From positions 4,292,661-4,356,660 of the forward strand of contig NZ_KB217478.1 in the NCBI RefSeq assembly GCF_000331305.1: a stretch of DNA of 64,000 bases, written 5' to 3'. Shown one piece after another: positions 8,411 through 17,211 of the stretch; positions within the stretch are counted from its first letter, which is position 1; every line of letters starts with the position of its first letter. This stretch comes from Calothrix sp. PCC 7103. GTDB lineage: Bacteria; Cyanobacteriota; Cyanobacteriia; Cyanobacteriales; Nostocaceae. The notes under the pieces were generated by a model, which searched no databases, was not told where the DNA came from, and saw only the letters and a program-made list of their open reading frames with translations. Both the position numbers and the translations under genes were made by a program.

Positions 8411-8958
8411 CTTAAGCTATATTTAGTTTGACATTCAGCTAGACTTTTTAACCTCAGAAACTGCTGACGCATCATTACTAAATCTCCCCAAGGCAGCAAA
8501 TAGCGCATCCATGACCAAAAGCTATTTCTAGGATATCGAATACTTCCTTTGAGAATTAGGCGACAAGTATTTTCCGTTGTTGGGAAAACTACATAGCTTG
8601 CTGCAATATTACCAAACATAGTAATGGCTTTTTCGTCGTCCATGACTATTGTTAAATGTCGATTTTGTTCAAAATCAACGAGTTGAAAAACACCCATCAC
8701 TCTCTGACCTGGCGCCAAATTTTCTACACCAGGAAGCAGTTGTTTTGGACTTGGGTGGTCAGATATTGAATCTTTAACTGGAAAAAATATCCTTTCGAGG
8801 TGGTCAGTCCAATCATAGCTGTAAGAACCAACTTTAAGTTGACATAGCCATCGAAACAAAATCTCAACGGGTGCTTTGACATTTATGGCTCGAAAATATG
8901 CCTCGTCAGCATTTTCTATATATTGGTCGCATGGAAACGAGATGATGTAGACCCCCAA
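8407..8958 (-). CDS. SRPBCC-fold (polyketide cyclase-like) protein
   Basis: A 183-residue protein with the START/SRPBCC pattern: an early strand RAINVKAPVEILFRWLCQL, a middle PGVENLAPGQRVMGVFQLVD, a strand LTIVMDDEKA, and later RLILKGSIRYPR with a C-terminal helix (MMRQQFLRLKSLAE). Family members bind hydrophobic ligands, but nothing shows which one here. The frame begins at a TTG at 8958, just after an in-frame stop, and no ATG/GTG lies upstream, so the true start is uncertain. It is the first gene of a three-gene coupled operon. Confidence 0.6.
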   Translation of the reverse strand: MGVYIISFPCDQYIENADEAYFRAINVKAPVEILFRWLCQLKVGSYSYDWTDHLERIFFPVKDSISDHPSPKQLLPGVENLAPGQRVMGVFQLVDFEQNRHLTIVMDDEKAITMFGNIAASYVVFPTTENTCRLILKGSIRYPRNSFWSWMRYLLPWGDLVMMRQQFLRLKSLAECQTKYSLR

Positions 8959-9017
8959 GTGTATGCAATACCTCGATTTAGATTAAATTCCATTACGAGC
9001 GAGTTGATAATATTGGG

Positions 9018-9266
9018 TTAAGCGGTTTCAGAATTAGCACGATTCATTTGTTCTTGCAGTTTGCTTTTAGCAGTTTTAAACTCAGTTGCCATTTGAAGAA
9101 GCTGCTGATGGCTAAAATTGTCGCGGAGTTTGGGAAATATATCGTTTTCTTCTTGATTAATATGAGTTCGCACCGCAGTTCTTAGCTGCTCAATTTTCGC
9201 TTTGAATTCAGACTTATAAGGGTCAATAGGTTTAATTTCATCTAACATATCTATCACTTCTTCAGT
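9018..9266 (-). pseudogene. hemerythrin-domain gene, 3' part severed by IS
   Basis: Read from the target-site copy at 9266-9264, this encodes the last 81 residues of a hemerythrin/HHE protein (EEVIDMLDEIKPIDPYKSE, LRTAVRTHINQEENDIFPKL). The part holds metal-ligand His/Glu residues in HINQEEND. It joins in frame with 10409-11203 once the IS and one copy of AGT are removed, giving a 346-residue protein. A short frame continues into the IS to 9335, but its first ~23 residues come from IS sequence. On its own this piece is probably not functional. Confidence 0.8.
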
Positions 9267-10408
9267 AGACACGTCCGGAATATGATTTAGGTACAAAAAA
9301 ATGGTAGAAAGTATAATTGACCCCTCTACCATCACAAAATCAAATAATGAATAGCTTCGATTATATACAAAAGTACCCCTCGCGCGCCAAGCAACTTTTA
9401 GGGATTAGCTATGACCAATTTACTGACCTCGTAAATCGTGCAAAACAATACCATGAAGAAGAAAAACTCAAGCTTGAAGAGAGTAAAGTTAGGATACATC
9501 GTCGTGGAGGTGGACGTAAAGAAATATTATCAATTCCAGAACAAGTCTGTTTGTGCGTGTTTTATTTGAGACAAGTACCGACATTTGAAGTTTTAGGAAT
9601 AAATTTTGGTATATCAAAGACGGAAGCCAACGATACTTTTCATTACTGGAGGAAAATATTACGCAATATTTTACCCGCTAGTTTATTAGAACAGGTCGAA
9701 AATAAAGAAGGAGATTTGATGATTGTACAAGAGATATTAACAAGTTTTAAGTTGTTAGTAGATAGCCTAGAACAGCCGATAGACAGACCATCTGATAATG
9801 ATGAACAAAAAAAGTTCTTTTCCGGAAAGAAAAAACAGCATACTATAAAAAATCAGATAGTTTCCTTACCAGAAGGAAAAGATATAATCGATATAAAAGT
9901 TGGTTCTCCCGGACCAACGGCAGATATAAAATTGTTTAGAGAACAGCAAACAAAATTTGATAATGAACAAGAATTTGAAGGAGATAAGGCATATCAAGGT
10001 GGTGAAAATATTACTACTCCTCATAAGAAAAAAAAGAAGCAAAAATTAAGCGAGCAACAAAAAGAAGAAAATAAAGCATTATCTAGCAAGCGCATATTCA
10101 TAGAACATTTAATACGTCGTGTAAAAATTTTCCAAGTCGCGTCACAAAGATTTCGACTCAATGCCGATGTTTATAATGAAATAGTTTTGCTAGTTTGTGG
10201 ACTCGTAAGACTGCGAATTGGAACTTTTGTTTTGCCAACATAATTCATATTAACTAAAAATTGTGTTTGCGTTGAATATGATTCTGTATTTTTTCGCTCT
10301 AAACTATCACTAACTATATCAAACCCTGATTTCTACGTTGAAACTTAATCGACAAGGACTGGTCTCAAAGCCTTGTGGGTATTGGGTTGCGAGTTTTCGG
10401 ATGGGTCT
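9267..10408 (+). mobile_element. IS5-like insertion sequence, 1,142 bp, complete
   Basis: Both ends can be read because the element splits a known gene. Left end AGACACGTCCGGAA and right end (inverted) AGACCCATCCGAAA are imperfect terminal repeats. The flanks carry the direct repeat AGT at 9264-9266 and 10409-10411, the 3-bp target duplication typical of IS5-group elements. It carries one transposase (9347-10243). A hairpin at 9301-9332 (atggtaga/tctaccat) lies before the transposase. Confidence 0.85.
9347..10243 (+). CDS. IS5-group DDE transposase
   Basis: This 298-residue protein has an N-terminal helix-turn-helix region (QVCLCVFYLRQVPTFEVLGI, then GISKTEANDTFHYWRKILR). A DDE domain of the DDE_4/HARBI1-like type follows. 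The likely acidic triad is the Asp in VDSLEQPIDRP (~residue 145), the Asp in GDKAYQG (~220) and the Glu in IFIEHLIRRVK (~260). A Lys-rich stretch lies before the last motif. No frameshift is visible, and with intact ends nearby the element may still be active. The start is the ATG at 9347; an earlier in-frame start is less likely. Confidence 0.85.
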   Translation: MNSFDYIQKYPSRAKQLLGISYDQFTDLVNRAKQYHEEEKLKLEESKVRIHRRGGGRKEILSIPEQVCLCVFYLRQVPTFEVLGINFGISKTEANDTFHYWRKILRNILPASLLEQVENKEGDLMIVQEILTSFKLLVDSLEQPIDRPSDNDEQKKFFSGKKKQHTIKNQIVSLPEGKDIIDIKVGSPGPTADIKLFREQQTKFDNEQEFEGDKAYQGGENITTPHKKKKKQKLSEQQKEENKALSSKRIFIEHLIRRVKIFQVASQRFRLNADVYNEIVLLVCGLVRLRIGTFVLPT

Positions 10409-11203
10409 AGTCTGATCAAATATCTCCTGGGTATGTTCATAATACGGACGAACTGCTGGGTAAAGAACTTCTTCTTCGGCTGTACCATGAACTTTTATGT
10501 CTTTATACAATTGCCCAAAATACTCTTGGATTTTTTGAGGGTCGTCAGTACTGCAAATTTCTGTAAATAGAATATCAACTTTGGTATGATCCATCAGCAG
10601 AAGTTCACGGATGCTCATCTCATCATCGGTGCGTGTTACTACACTACCCACCACACCAGTTAAGACTGCAACAGCATCTTGAACCCTTGCCCATAGTCCC
10701 TGCTTTGCTTCTTTTCCTGTCAGTTCACGAACACCCAGAATTTCTAGAACACCTTTGAGTTGCTCTTGATGAGCGCGGTTTTCAAAGTTAACTGTATTTA
10801 AAGGAGTAATCGCAGCTTCGATATCGGCGCCAACAACTTGAGCAGCTTTGTGGATAAGCAGTCCAGTCATCGTTTGCTTATGCTTGAGCAATTCATGCTC
10901 TTGTACTTTCTCAAACAAACTCAAATCGGAACTTTCCATTAGTTCTTGAACTTGCTCAACCATATTTTGAGTGGTTTGATTAGGCTCACCCTTGACACCG
11001 TACTGAACAATTACAGTATCGAGAACACCTAGATTTTTGTGATCGTCTTCAAGCATGTGCTGTAGGCGCCCACGAATATCATCATCAGTACAATCTTCGA
11101 TCAATTGCTGCTCATTGTTAATCAGCAGATTTTGTATTACTTTCATATCTGCCAATTTTGCTGCAATTGAAATACGCTTGGTGTCATCAAGGGTTGTAAC
11201 CAT
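10319..11203 (-). CDS. hemerythrin-domain protein, truncated by IS insertion
   Basis: Residues 1-265 come from the original gene. A first helical half (KLADMKVIQNLLINNEQQLI; LEDDHKNLGVLDTVI) resembles DUF892/ferritin-like or hemerythrin-like bundles. A C-terminal HHE hemerythrin domain begins at RELLLMDHTKVDILF and continues KVHGTAEEEVLYPAVRPYYEH. After FDQT the frame enters the IS and adds ~29 foreign residues, then stops at 10319. The intact form would bind O2, NO or iron at a di-iron site and take part in stress defence. The last helix with its ligands now lies beyond the IS, so function is doubtful. It sits next to a stress-protein gene (11237). Confidence 0.75.
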   Translation of the reverse strand: MVTTLDDTKRISIAAKLADMKVIQNLLINNEQQLIEDCTDDDIRGRLQHMLEDDHKNLGVLDTVIVQYGVKGEPNQTTQNMVEQVQELMESSDLSLFEKVQEHELLKHKQTMTGLLIHKAAQVVGADIEAAITPLNTVNFENRAHQEQLKGVLEILGVRELTGKEAKQGLWARVQDAVAVLTGVVGSVVTRTDDEMSIRELLLMDHTKVDILFTEICSTDDPQKIQEYFGQLYKDIKVHGTAEEEVLYPAVRPYYEHTQEIFDQTRPIRKLATQYPQGFETSPCRLSFNVEIRV

Positions 11204-11236
11204 TTTTTTACTGTGTGTTTTGATTAATTTGAGTCT

Positions 11237-11797
11237 TTATGCATTTTGAGTTTGGAGCGAATCATAAATACCCCAATATTCAATATTTAGGTCACGTAGT
11301 ATTGGTTCCGCGCGCTCAATTTCTTCTTTTGTACCATCTAGTATAAGTATATAATTGCTCTGCTGAAGACGGTCGCTATAAAGTCTGGCGCGTTCTTCGG
11401 GTACACCCAAATCAGCTAGTGCTTTCACCAAACTCTGAGTTGCTGCTGCTCCTACAGCAACACCTCCCACGCTAGCTACTAATGCGACACCCACAGACCC
11501 TGCTGCTAAAATAGCTCCTAAACCGGGGAGTGCCAGACTACTCAACCCAACTAACACACTACCCCAAGTAGCCCCTGCCAGCGTATCTCCTACTGCTCCC
11601 GTGGCATTTACATTTTGATCACCAATCGTATCGCTTAATTGGGTCTCGCTAATACTTTCGCCTTTCTCTACATCTTTAGCAATAATAGAAACTTTATCCA
11701 TAGGAAAGTCAGAAGCTTTAAGCGCATTCACTGCTTGCTCGACTTTTTGAGAGTTGTCAAACACTCCTAATGCATGTATTACATCTTTACTTGTCAT
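11237..11797 (-). CDS. general stress protein 17M-like / low-temperature-induced protein
   Basis: A 186-residue protein. Residues 1-45 (HALGVFDNSQKVEQAVNALK, FPMDKVSIIAKD) form the GSP17M-like fold. A long Gly/Ala-rich hydrophobic stretch (~70-125, LPGLGAILAAGSVGVALVAS) can span or line a membrane. The C-terminal part repeats the alpha-beta pattern (LGVPEERARLYSDRL; YILILDGTKEEIERAEPIL; EYWGIYD). Such proteins are annotated in cyanobacteria as low-temperature- or salt-induced. It lies 33 bases upstream of the hemerythrin gene on the same strand, so the two may have been co-expressed in a stress response. Confidence 0.7.
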   Translation of the reverse strand: MTSKDVIHALGVFDNSQKVEQAVNALKASDFPMDKVSIIAKDVEKGESISETQLSDTIGDQNVNATGAVGDTLAGATWGSVLVGLSSLALPGLGAILAAGSVGVALVASVGGVAVGAAATQSLVKALADLGVPEERARLYSDRLQQSNYILILDGTKEEIERAEPILRDLNIEYWGIYDSLQTQNA

Positions 11798-11965
11798 TAC
11801 AAATACTCTTTAATCACTCTATTACATCCAAATTTACTTACTATTACCGTTACAGTTCTCTGTCTTTAGGATGAACAGTTATTTACTTTTGAAACAACTC
11901 AATTTACATAGTAGTCGTAAATTTTTGTAAACTTTATGCGTAAAGTTAAGTTTTTTTGTAATCAG

Positions 11966-12088
11966 CTATACTAAGCTAGTCAAGTCATGGTGCCCAAAAA
12001 TAATTTTGCGACGCAGTTCGGAATTAATAATATAACGTTGCTCGTTGTTCTCAAACTTTTTATCAAAATATTTCGACAATAATTTGCC
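11966..12088 (-). pseudogene. cheR relic
   Basis: The minus strand encodes LLSKYFDKKFENNEQRYIIN followed by SELRRKIIFGHHDLT. This is nearly the same as LSKYFEKKFDNLEQRYVIDS and LRRKIIFGRHDLT in the cheR gene at 17212-18099. Only ~40 codons remain. It abuts the truncated gene at 12086, marking a recombination junction. Confidence 0.7.
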
Positions 12089-12175
12089 GACATTACAGCA
12101 CCTAATAACGAGGCTTCTCTTACAGATAAAAACGCTCAAACCATTGGTAGTGCTGATACTAAACCACTTTTTAAG

Positions 12176-12484
12176 TTGAAAGATCAAATTGCTGCTCTCT
12201 GGAACAACCAATCCCAGCTTGGTCAAGTAATTTTATCCGTAGCAGATACCATCGAATTGGACGCTTTTATTGCAACTTGCACACTAAAACGAATTAAGAA
12301 AATAAAAAGTGCAGCCAAAGCAGCATGGAAACCAAATCCAGCATCAAATGCTCAGTATCGAGGGGAAAAGTGTGAACTGATTGAGTTTGGCTCTAACATG
12401 CGCTACTGGAAGGTGTGTCCCGTCTCTGGAACTGCACACATTAAGGTCTCGGTTAATGAAGTTGACCCTTGGCTTGGGTTTTAA
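12176..12484 (+). CDS. hypothetical protein, probably 5'-truncated
   Basis: The frame is open from ~12086 (ITAPNNEASLTDKNAQTIGS...) with a TTG at 12176 as the first plausible start, giving up to 102 residues. Visible blocks are DQIAALWNNQSQLGQVILSV, a basic helix KRIKKIKSAAKAAWK, and a compact C-terminal part with GEKCELIEFGSNMRYWKVC and HIKVSVNEVDPWLGF. No family is recognised. The 5' end fuses directly to the cheR relic, so the original N-terminus has probably been lost. Whether the rest is expressed is not clear. Confidence 0.4.
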   Translation: MKDQIAALWNNQSQLGQVILSVADTIELDAFIATCTLKRIKKIKSAAKAAWKPNPASNAQYRGEKCELIEFGSNMRYWKVCPVSGTAHIKVSVNEVDPWLGF

Positions 12485-12596
12485 TGTATTAATGTTTACG
12501 AATTAACTTAACGCATGTAGCCTTTCTTTTGATAGACGCGCTTAGTGAGCATAAGGCTATTAAATGTGCTAATAGTGCTGCCAAGAGTTTTTTCTC

Positions 12597-13196
12597 ATGC
12601 TTAACTTTTTGAAACAAGTTCGTGATTATGCGAATGAAGTCTTACAATCGGCTCGATATATTGGGGAGGGGTTGTCGGTAACATTTGACCATATGCAGCG
12701 CCGTCCAATTACAGTTCAATATCCTTACGAAAAGCTTATACCTTCGGAGCGGTTTCGAGGTCGGATACATTTTGAATTTGATAAGTGTATTGCGTGTGAA
12801 GTTTGTGTGCGAGTGTGCCCAATTAATCTCCCAGTTGTAGATTGGGAATTTGATAAAGCAACTAAAAAGAAAAAACTCAACCATTACAGTATTGATTTTG
12901 GTGTTTGTATTTTTTGCGGTAATTGCGTAGAATTTTGTCCTACAAATTGTCTTTCATTTACAGAAGAATACGAACTCAGTGTTTATGACCGCCATGAGTT
13001 GAATATGGATAATGTGGCAATGGGAAGGCTTCCTTATAAAGTAACTCAAGACCCAATGGTGACTCCCCTACGAGAATTGGTTTACTTACCCAAGGGTGTG
13101 ATGAATCCTCACGGAGTTCCCCTAGATGCTCCTTCTTCTGGTATGCGTCCATCCGAGATTTTGGAACAAGAGGAAAACAAAAATGCCGAGAATTGA
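12597..13196 (+). CDS. ndhI: NDH-1 subunit I
   Basis: This 199-residue ferredoxin-like subunit carries the two [4Fe-4S] clusters (N6a/N6b) that pass electrons to the quinone end of NDH-1. The two motifs are C64-x2-C67-x2-C70-x3-C74 ([12 protein letters not shown]) and C104-x2-C107-x2-C110-x3-C114 ([12 protein letters not shown]). Length and flanks match NdhI. In cyanobacteria ndhI normally sits in ndhA-ndhI-ndhG-ndhE. Here it overlaps ndhH by 14 bases, an unusual pairing that suggests an extra, paralogous set. It is likely the first gene of a two-gene operon. Confidence 0.93.
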   Translation: MLNFLKQVRDYANEVLQSARYIGEGLSVTFDHMQRRPITVQYPYEKLIPSERFRGRIHFEFDKCIACEVCVRVCPINLPVVDWEFDKATKKKKLNHYSIDFGVCIFCGNCVEFCPTNCLSFTEEYELSVYDRHELNMDNVAMGRLPYKVTQDPMVTPLRELVYLPKGVMNPHGVPLDAPSSGMRPSEILEQEENKNAEN

Positions 13197-14367
13197 AACT
13201 AGAACTGAACCCATGACCCTAAACATGGGTCCTCATCATCCCTCGATGCATGGTGTTTTGCGGTTAATCGTAACTTTAGATGGAGAAGATGTTATTGACT
13301 GCGAACCAGTCATTGGCTACCTACATCGAGGAATGGAAAAAATCGCCGAAAACCGTACCACTATCATGTATGTTCCCTACACTAGCCGTTGGGATTATGC
13401 TGAGGGGATGTTTAATGAAGCTGTTACAGTCAATGCAGTCGAAAAACTGGCAGGTATTCCCATTCCCAAACGCGCGAGTTACATTCGCGTGATTATGTTA
13501 GAGCTAAATCGGATTGCCAATCACTTGCTTTGGTTGGGACCTTTTGCCGCTGATTTAGGCGCCCAAACTCCTTTTTTCTACATCTTTCGAGAGCGGGAAA
13601 TGATTTACGATTTGTGGGAAGCTGTGAGTGGCTACCGAATGGTAAATAATAACTACTTTCGTGTTGGTGGTGTGGCAGTAGATTTACCCTACGGTTGGGT
13701 GGACAAGTGCGAAGATTTTTGCGATTACATGATACCCAAAATCGACGAATATGAGCGCTTGCTTTCAAATAACCCGATTTTTCGCCGTCGAATTCAGGGT
13801 GTTGGCGTGGTTGGTCGAGAAGAAGCGATTAACTGGGGTCTTTCTGGACCAATGTTACGCGGTTCTGGGGTGAAATGGGACTTACGAAAAGTTGACCATT
13901 ACGAATGTTACGATGACTTTGACTGGGAAGTTTGTTGGGAAACAGGTGGCGATATCTTTGCGCGGTACATTGTACGAATGCGAGAGATGCGAGAATCAGT
14001 AAAAATTCTCCGTCAAGCACTTAAAGCTTTACCAGGTGGCGCCTATGAAAATTTAGAAGCCAAACGCATGGCCGCTGGAAAAAAATCAGAATGGGATGGG
14101 TTTGATTATCAGTTCATAAGTAAGAAGCTTTCTCCGAGCATGAAAATTCCCAATGGAGAAATTTATGCGCGCGTCGAGAGTGGGAAAGGTGAGTTAGGAA
14201 TTTATCTAGTCGGAGACGATAACGTTTTCCCGTGGCGTTGGAAAATTCGTGCTGCTGATTTTGTTAATCTGCAAATTTTACCTTACTTGCTTAAAGGGGT
14301 AAAGGTTGCTGATGTTGTGGCTATTCTCGGTAGTATCGATATCATTATGGGTTCGGTTGATCGATAA
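13183..14367 (+). CDS. ndhH: NDH-1 subunit H (49-kDa type)
   Basis: A 394-residue protein from the ATG at 13183, which starts 14 bases before the ndhI stop; upstream in-frame codons belong to ndhI. It is the quinone-pocket subunit, with [47 protein letters not shown] and the end [13 protein letters not shown] all matching NdhH. It pairs with NdhK and NdhI in the Q-module. The overlap with ndhI implies coupled translation. No ndhA, G or E follows. Its last 23 bases overlap the DUF4327 gene on the other strand. Confidence 0.94.
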   Translation: MPRIETRTEPMTLNMGPHHPSMHGVLRLIVTLDGEDVIDCEPVIGYLHRGMEKIAENRTTIMYVPYTSRWDYAEGMFNEAVTVNAVEKLAGIPIPKRASYIRVIMLELNRIANHLLWLGPFAADLGAQTPFFYIFREREMIYDLWEAVSGYRMVNNNYFRVGGVAVDLPYGWVDKCEDFCDYMIPKIDEYERLLSNNPIFRRRIQGVGVVGREEAINWGLSGPMLRGSGVKWDLRKVDHYECYDDFDWEVCWETGGDIFARYIVRMREMRESVKILRQALKALPGGAYENLEAKRMAAGKKSEWDGFDYQFISKKLSPSMKIPNGEIYARVESGKGELGIYLVGDDNVFPWRWKIRAADFVNLQILPYLLKGVKVADVVAILGSIDIIMGSVDR

Positions 14368-14575
14368 ATGTGTCATTATTAATTAAATCAATAATGCGCG
14401 AGCCAATTTGTAGATTTCTTTGTTTTAACTCCATTTCAAGCAGAGCAAATTCGCAAAAATTTATATATAGTGAAAGAGCATAAATTGGTTGATAGCGACC
14501 AATAAAACCTTCTTCTACAAGGTAAATAGCTTTATCTTGGAGCGCTCTTAAATTATATTTGTTAGCTTGAGTCAT
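14345..14575 (-). CDS. DUF4327 family protein
   Basis: A 76-residue protein from the ATG at 14575 with a gaagaa ribosome site; a TTG five codons earlier is less likely. It matches the cyanobacterial DUF4327 pattern: [20 protein letters not shown], then [12 protein letters not shown] and a C-terminal RIIDLIN. Its function is unknown. It is a diverged member: the usual ECELE-like block is here LLEMELKQ. It runs tail to tail with ndhH, overlapping by 23 bases. Confidence 0.6.
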   Translation of the reverse strand: MTQANKYNLRALQDKAIYLVEEGFIGRYQPIYALSLYINFCEFALLEMELKQRNLQIGSRIIDLINNDTFIDQPNP

Positions 14576-14597
14576 AATTATTTTCTTCAAATTAAGT

Positions 14598-14644
14598 AAG
14601 GGTTTCCATATCGGAAACCCTTTTAAACAGCTTTATAGCTGTTT
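14598..14644. terminator. two adjacent hairpins between ndhK and DUF4327
   Basis: A strong hairpin aagggtttcc/ggaaaccctt at 14598-14622 is followed by aaacagct/agctgttt at 14625-14644. They lie just after the ndhK stop in its direction and probably end ndhK transcription. Confidence 0.6.
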
Positions 14645-14683
14645 GCTTGCTCCCGGAGCAATGATTGTTAAAGAAGATGTCAA

Positions 14684-15412
14684 TTATCTAACTGTTTCAT
14701 CTCTCATTGTTTGAAGTGCCGGAGGTATTGGTGTTCCCATTGCCTGAGCTAGAGCTTCTGAAGGTTTGTCGCGCGTTTCTGAGCGCAAATAATAACCATT
14801 AAAGGGTGAAGCTACTGGCTTCATATTATGAGTAGTGCTATAGAAGCGATGTGTTTGCCGAATCTTATTTCGTTCTTGGATAGATTCATTTGATATTTTT
14901 TTGCGAAGCTTAATGATGGCATCCATTATTGCTTCTGGACGAGGTGGACAACCAGGTATATAAACATCTATTGGCAAAATTTTATCAGCTCCACGCACGG
15001 CAGTTGGAGAATCTGCACTAAACATTCCGCCAGTTATCATACAGGCGCCCATTGCAATAACATACTTTGGTTCAGGCATTTGTGCATAAAGTCGCATTGT
15101 CGGTTGCGACATTTTCATGTTAAGTGTGCCAGCCAAAATAATTAAATCAGCTTGACGCGGACTTGCGCGAGGAATTAAACCAAATCTGTCAAAATCAAAT
15201 CTTGAGCCAATTAGGGCAGCAAATTCAATAAAACAGCAAGCAGTACCGTATAATAATGGGTATAAACTAGAAAGTTTTGCCCAATTATAGACATCATCTA
15301 GTGTCGTTAAGATGATGTTTTCTGATAATTGATTCGTAACCTCGTAACTGCTAGGAGCAATTAATCGCTCTTTGCCTTCGGAGTCATCGTCATTAATATC
15401 ATAACTGCTCAT
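14684..15412 (-). CDS. ndhK: NDH-1 subunit K
   Basis: A 242-residue protein of the NuoB/NdhK family, which holds cluster N2 next to the quinone site. The four expected ligands are visible: C59 and C60 in [10 protein letters not shown]124 in MGACMITGG and C155 in PGCPPRPE. The [20 protein letters not shown] block is typical. Cyanobacterial ndhK is usually in ndhC-ndhK-ndhJ; here neither neighbour is present. The C-terminal ~75 residues are variable, as in other NdhK proteins. With ndhI-ndhH facing it ~300 bases away, it looks like part of a second Q-module set. Confidence 0.92.
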   Translation of the reverse strand: MSSYDINDDDSEGKERLIAPSSYEVTNQLSENIILTTLDDVYNWAKLSSLYPLLYGTACCFIEFAALIGSRFDFDRFGLIPRASPRQADLIILAGTLNMKMSQPTMRLYAQMPEPKYVIAMGACMITGGMFSADSPTAVRGADKILPIDVYIPGCPPRPEAIMDAIIKLRKKISNESIQERNKIRQTHRFYSTTHNMKPVASPFNGYYLRSETRDKPSEALAQAMGTPIPPALQTMRDETVR

Positions 15413-15549
15413 AAATGCACCCCTTTAATTGTAAGGTAGCAATTGATTTTTTTCCTACTTCTTCTAATTTAACTATCTTACCGCGCGCTATTCTTCATAC
15501 CTTTGGCGTAGCTATCTATTACATTATATTGTGATTAAAAATACAACAG

Positions 15550-15923
15550 CCATTGGTGTGTAGTACCAACAGATGTATTTCTGAATGTTGTATTCAATAA
15601 ACAACTGGTGAAGAGCGTACTTTTAAATCTGGGTTTACAGCATCTTCACTCAAACCTTGTGGCAGTTGAGGAACCACAACCCAAACTCCATTTTTATCTT
15701 GAGTCACTTCGAGACGGCAGACCTCTCCTGGTATAAAAATTGGCTCCTCGATAAAGAACACGCGGTGCCCAGCAGCACAATGGTTAAGAAGATGCTGCGG
15801 TTTTTGATAAATCAAGTTCCAACGCTTCGGCGATAAACATACTATATCTAGAGCATCTTGACCAATTACTCGAAAGTTCTTACTCAATATATTACTTTTT
15901 TGGGCGACCATAACTTTTATCAA
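15550..15923 (-). pseudogene. glycosyltransferase N-terminal relic, paralogue of the 33846 gene
   Basis: Residues such as RWNLIYQKPQHLLNHCAAGH, RVFFIEEPIF and RLEVTQDKNGVWVVVP are almost the same as the start of the glycosyltransferase-Glf fusion at 33846-36230. The frame breaks after VNPDLKV. In another frame the homology goes on (QLFIEYNIQKYICWYYTPMA), then ends near 15550. So there is one frameshift and loss of everything downstream. Upstream bases 15973-16015 also resemble 36303-36360, so the copy included the leader. Confidence 0.8.
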
Positions 15924-16387
15924 ATGAAGTTCAATCTCGAATCTAATTATTTTACGAATGATAGAGTTCTAAAAAATTTCACAAAACAAGGACAGACATA
16001 ACCCTTGACAAAATGAATTGATGACAATTCAAGGCGCCATAAATATCTTTTAGTTTGATTATAAAAATTTATCAGGCGTTCGACAACAGTAAAGCTTTTG
16101 CTGCAAGTTGAAGAGCGCAGATTTCTATGCTCCACATAAATTAAATTACCACATTTATGTCAATGTTTATATTAAGAAGTTCAGTAACAACCTATACATT
16201 ATTACTTAATCTGAAGCAACCTTAAACTGTTTAAATAAGTCGTCCGGGCATAGTAGTTATATACTATTTATGAAAATTTGACCTTTTTATAGATTCATGT
16301 CTGACTTTAAACCCATTTATTAAAGCAAAAATTATAATTAAAAAACATATTACTTTCAGCATTTACTCTTAAGTAAATAAGTTTATT
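15924..16387. other. intergenic, includes copied leader
   Basis: Bases 15973-16015 resemble the region upstream of the 33846-36230 gene. I see no gene in the rest of this AT-rich stretch. Confidence 0.4.
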
Positions 16388-17029
16388 GTGATTGAATTTG
16401 CTCAACATATCTTAATCATTCGCTCCTTTGTAGAGTCATTGCGCGGTCATATTATACAAACCGTACCGCAGCAAGAACTAAGTAAAGGGCTAGAAGATAT
16501 TTCTATCTCTTTGGATAATCTCCAGCTACTTGAAGAACAAATTCAATCTAGTATAGAAGTTATGGAGCTTATTCAAGAAGAACTGATAAGTCACAGCGAT
16601 TATTTGGCACAAAAGCACCATCATTATTATGATGTGTTCAATTTGGCGCCTGATGCTTATCTGCTGGCTGATAGTGAAGGAGTAATTGTAGAAGCGAACC
16701 TAAGAGCTGTTTGTTTGTTTAAAACATTGCAGCAATACCTCATTGGCAAACCACTAGTTAACTTTATACCAGTTAAGGAACATTCGATTTTTCGTTCTTT
16801 ACTTAAAAACCTGGTTTGTGCAAAATCTGTGCAAGAGTGGGAGTTTTCTATCCAGCCGCGTTCTGGTAAACTTTTTGACGCAACGCTCTTAGTGGCGCCT
16901 GTTCGCGATATTTCAGGGAAACTAGAATCACTACGTATAATTGTACGCGATATTACTAAGTATAAGCAGATAAATAACAATCACAGCAAACTATCACAAG
17001 CCCATATACCTTTAATAACAACCGTATAA
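16388..17029 (+). CDS. PAS-domain sensor protein without output domain
   Basis: A 213-residue protein from a GTG at 16388. Residues 1-75 are helical, possibly a coiled coil (LDNLQLLEEQIQSSIEVMEL). Residues ~80-195 form one PAS domain with a typical start (YYDVFNLAPDAYLLADSEGV), a core VEANLRAVCLF, a PAC-like end VRDISGKLESLRIIVRDITK and a short tail. No kinase or other output domain follows. The next gene, 182 bases on, is cheR. Many cyanobacterial CheB/CheR-PAS proteins are single fused chains, so this may be a split relative. The ligand is unknown. Confidence 0.7.
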   Translation: MIEFAQHILIIRSFVESLRGHIIQTVPQQELSKGLEDISISLDNLQLLEEQIQSSIEVMELIQEELISHSDYLAQKHHHYYDVFNLAPDAYLLADSEGVIVEANLRAVCLFKTLQQYLIGKPLVNFIPVKEHSIFRSLLKNLVCAKSVQEWEFSIQPRSGKLFDATLLVAPVRDISGKLESLRIIVRDITKYKQINNNHSKLSQAHIPLITTV

Positions 17030-17211
17030 TCAAACCGCACGTTAGTACAATTGATGCTGCAAGTTTTACAATTACTTGCTGCACTTTTTTTGTGCCAAGC
17101 GCATCCAAACATGTTAACTTTTAATAAAAATAATCAATTTTAGGCTCAAAATTATCTAGCTTTGTAAAAGGGTAACAACAAGTATCTTTTTAATTGATTA
17201 CACATGATAAC

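Noticed and set aside
15947..16135. 62-codon minus-strand frame upstream of the glycosyltransferase relic
   Set aside because: It has no ribosome site or homology and overlaps the copied leader sequence.
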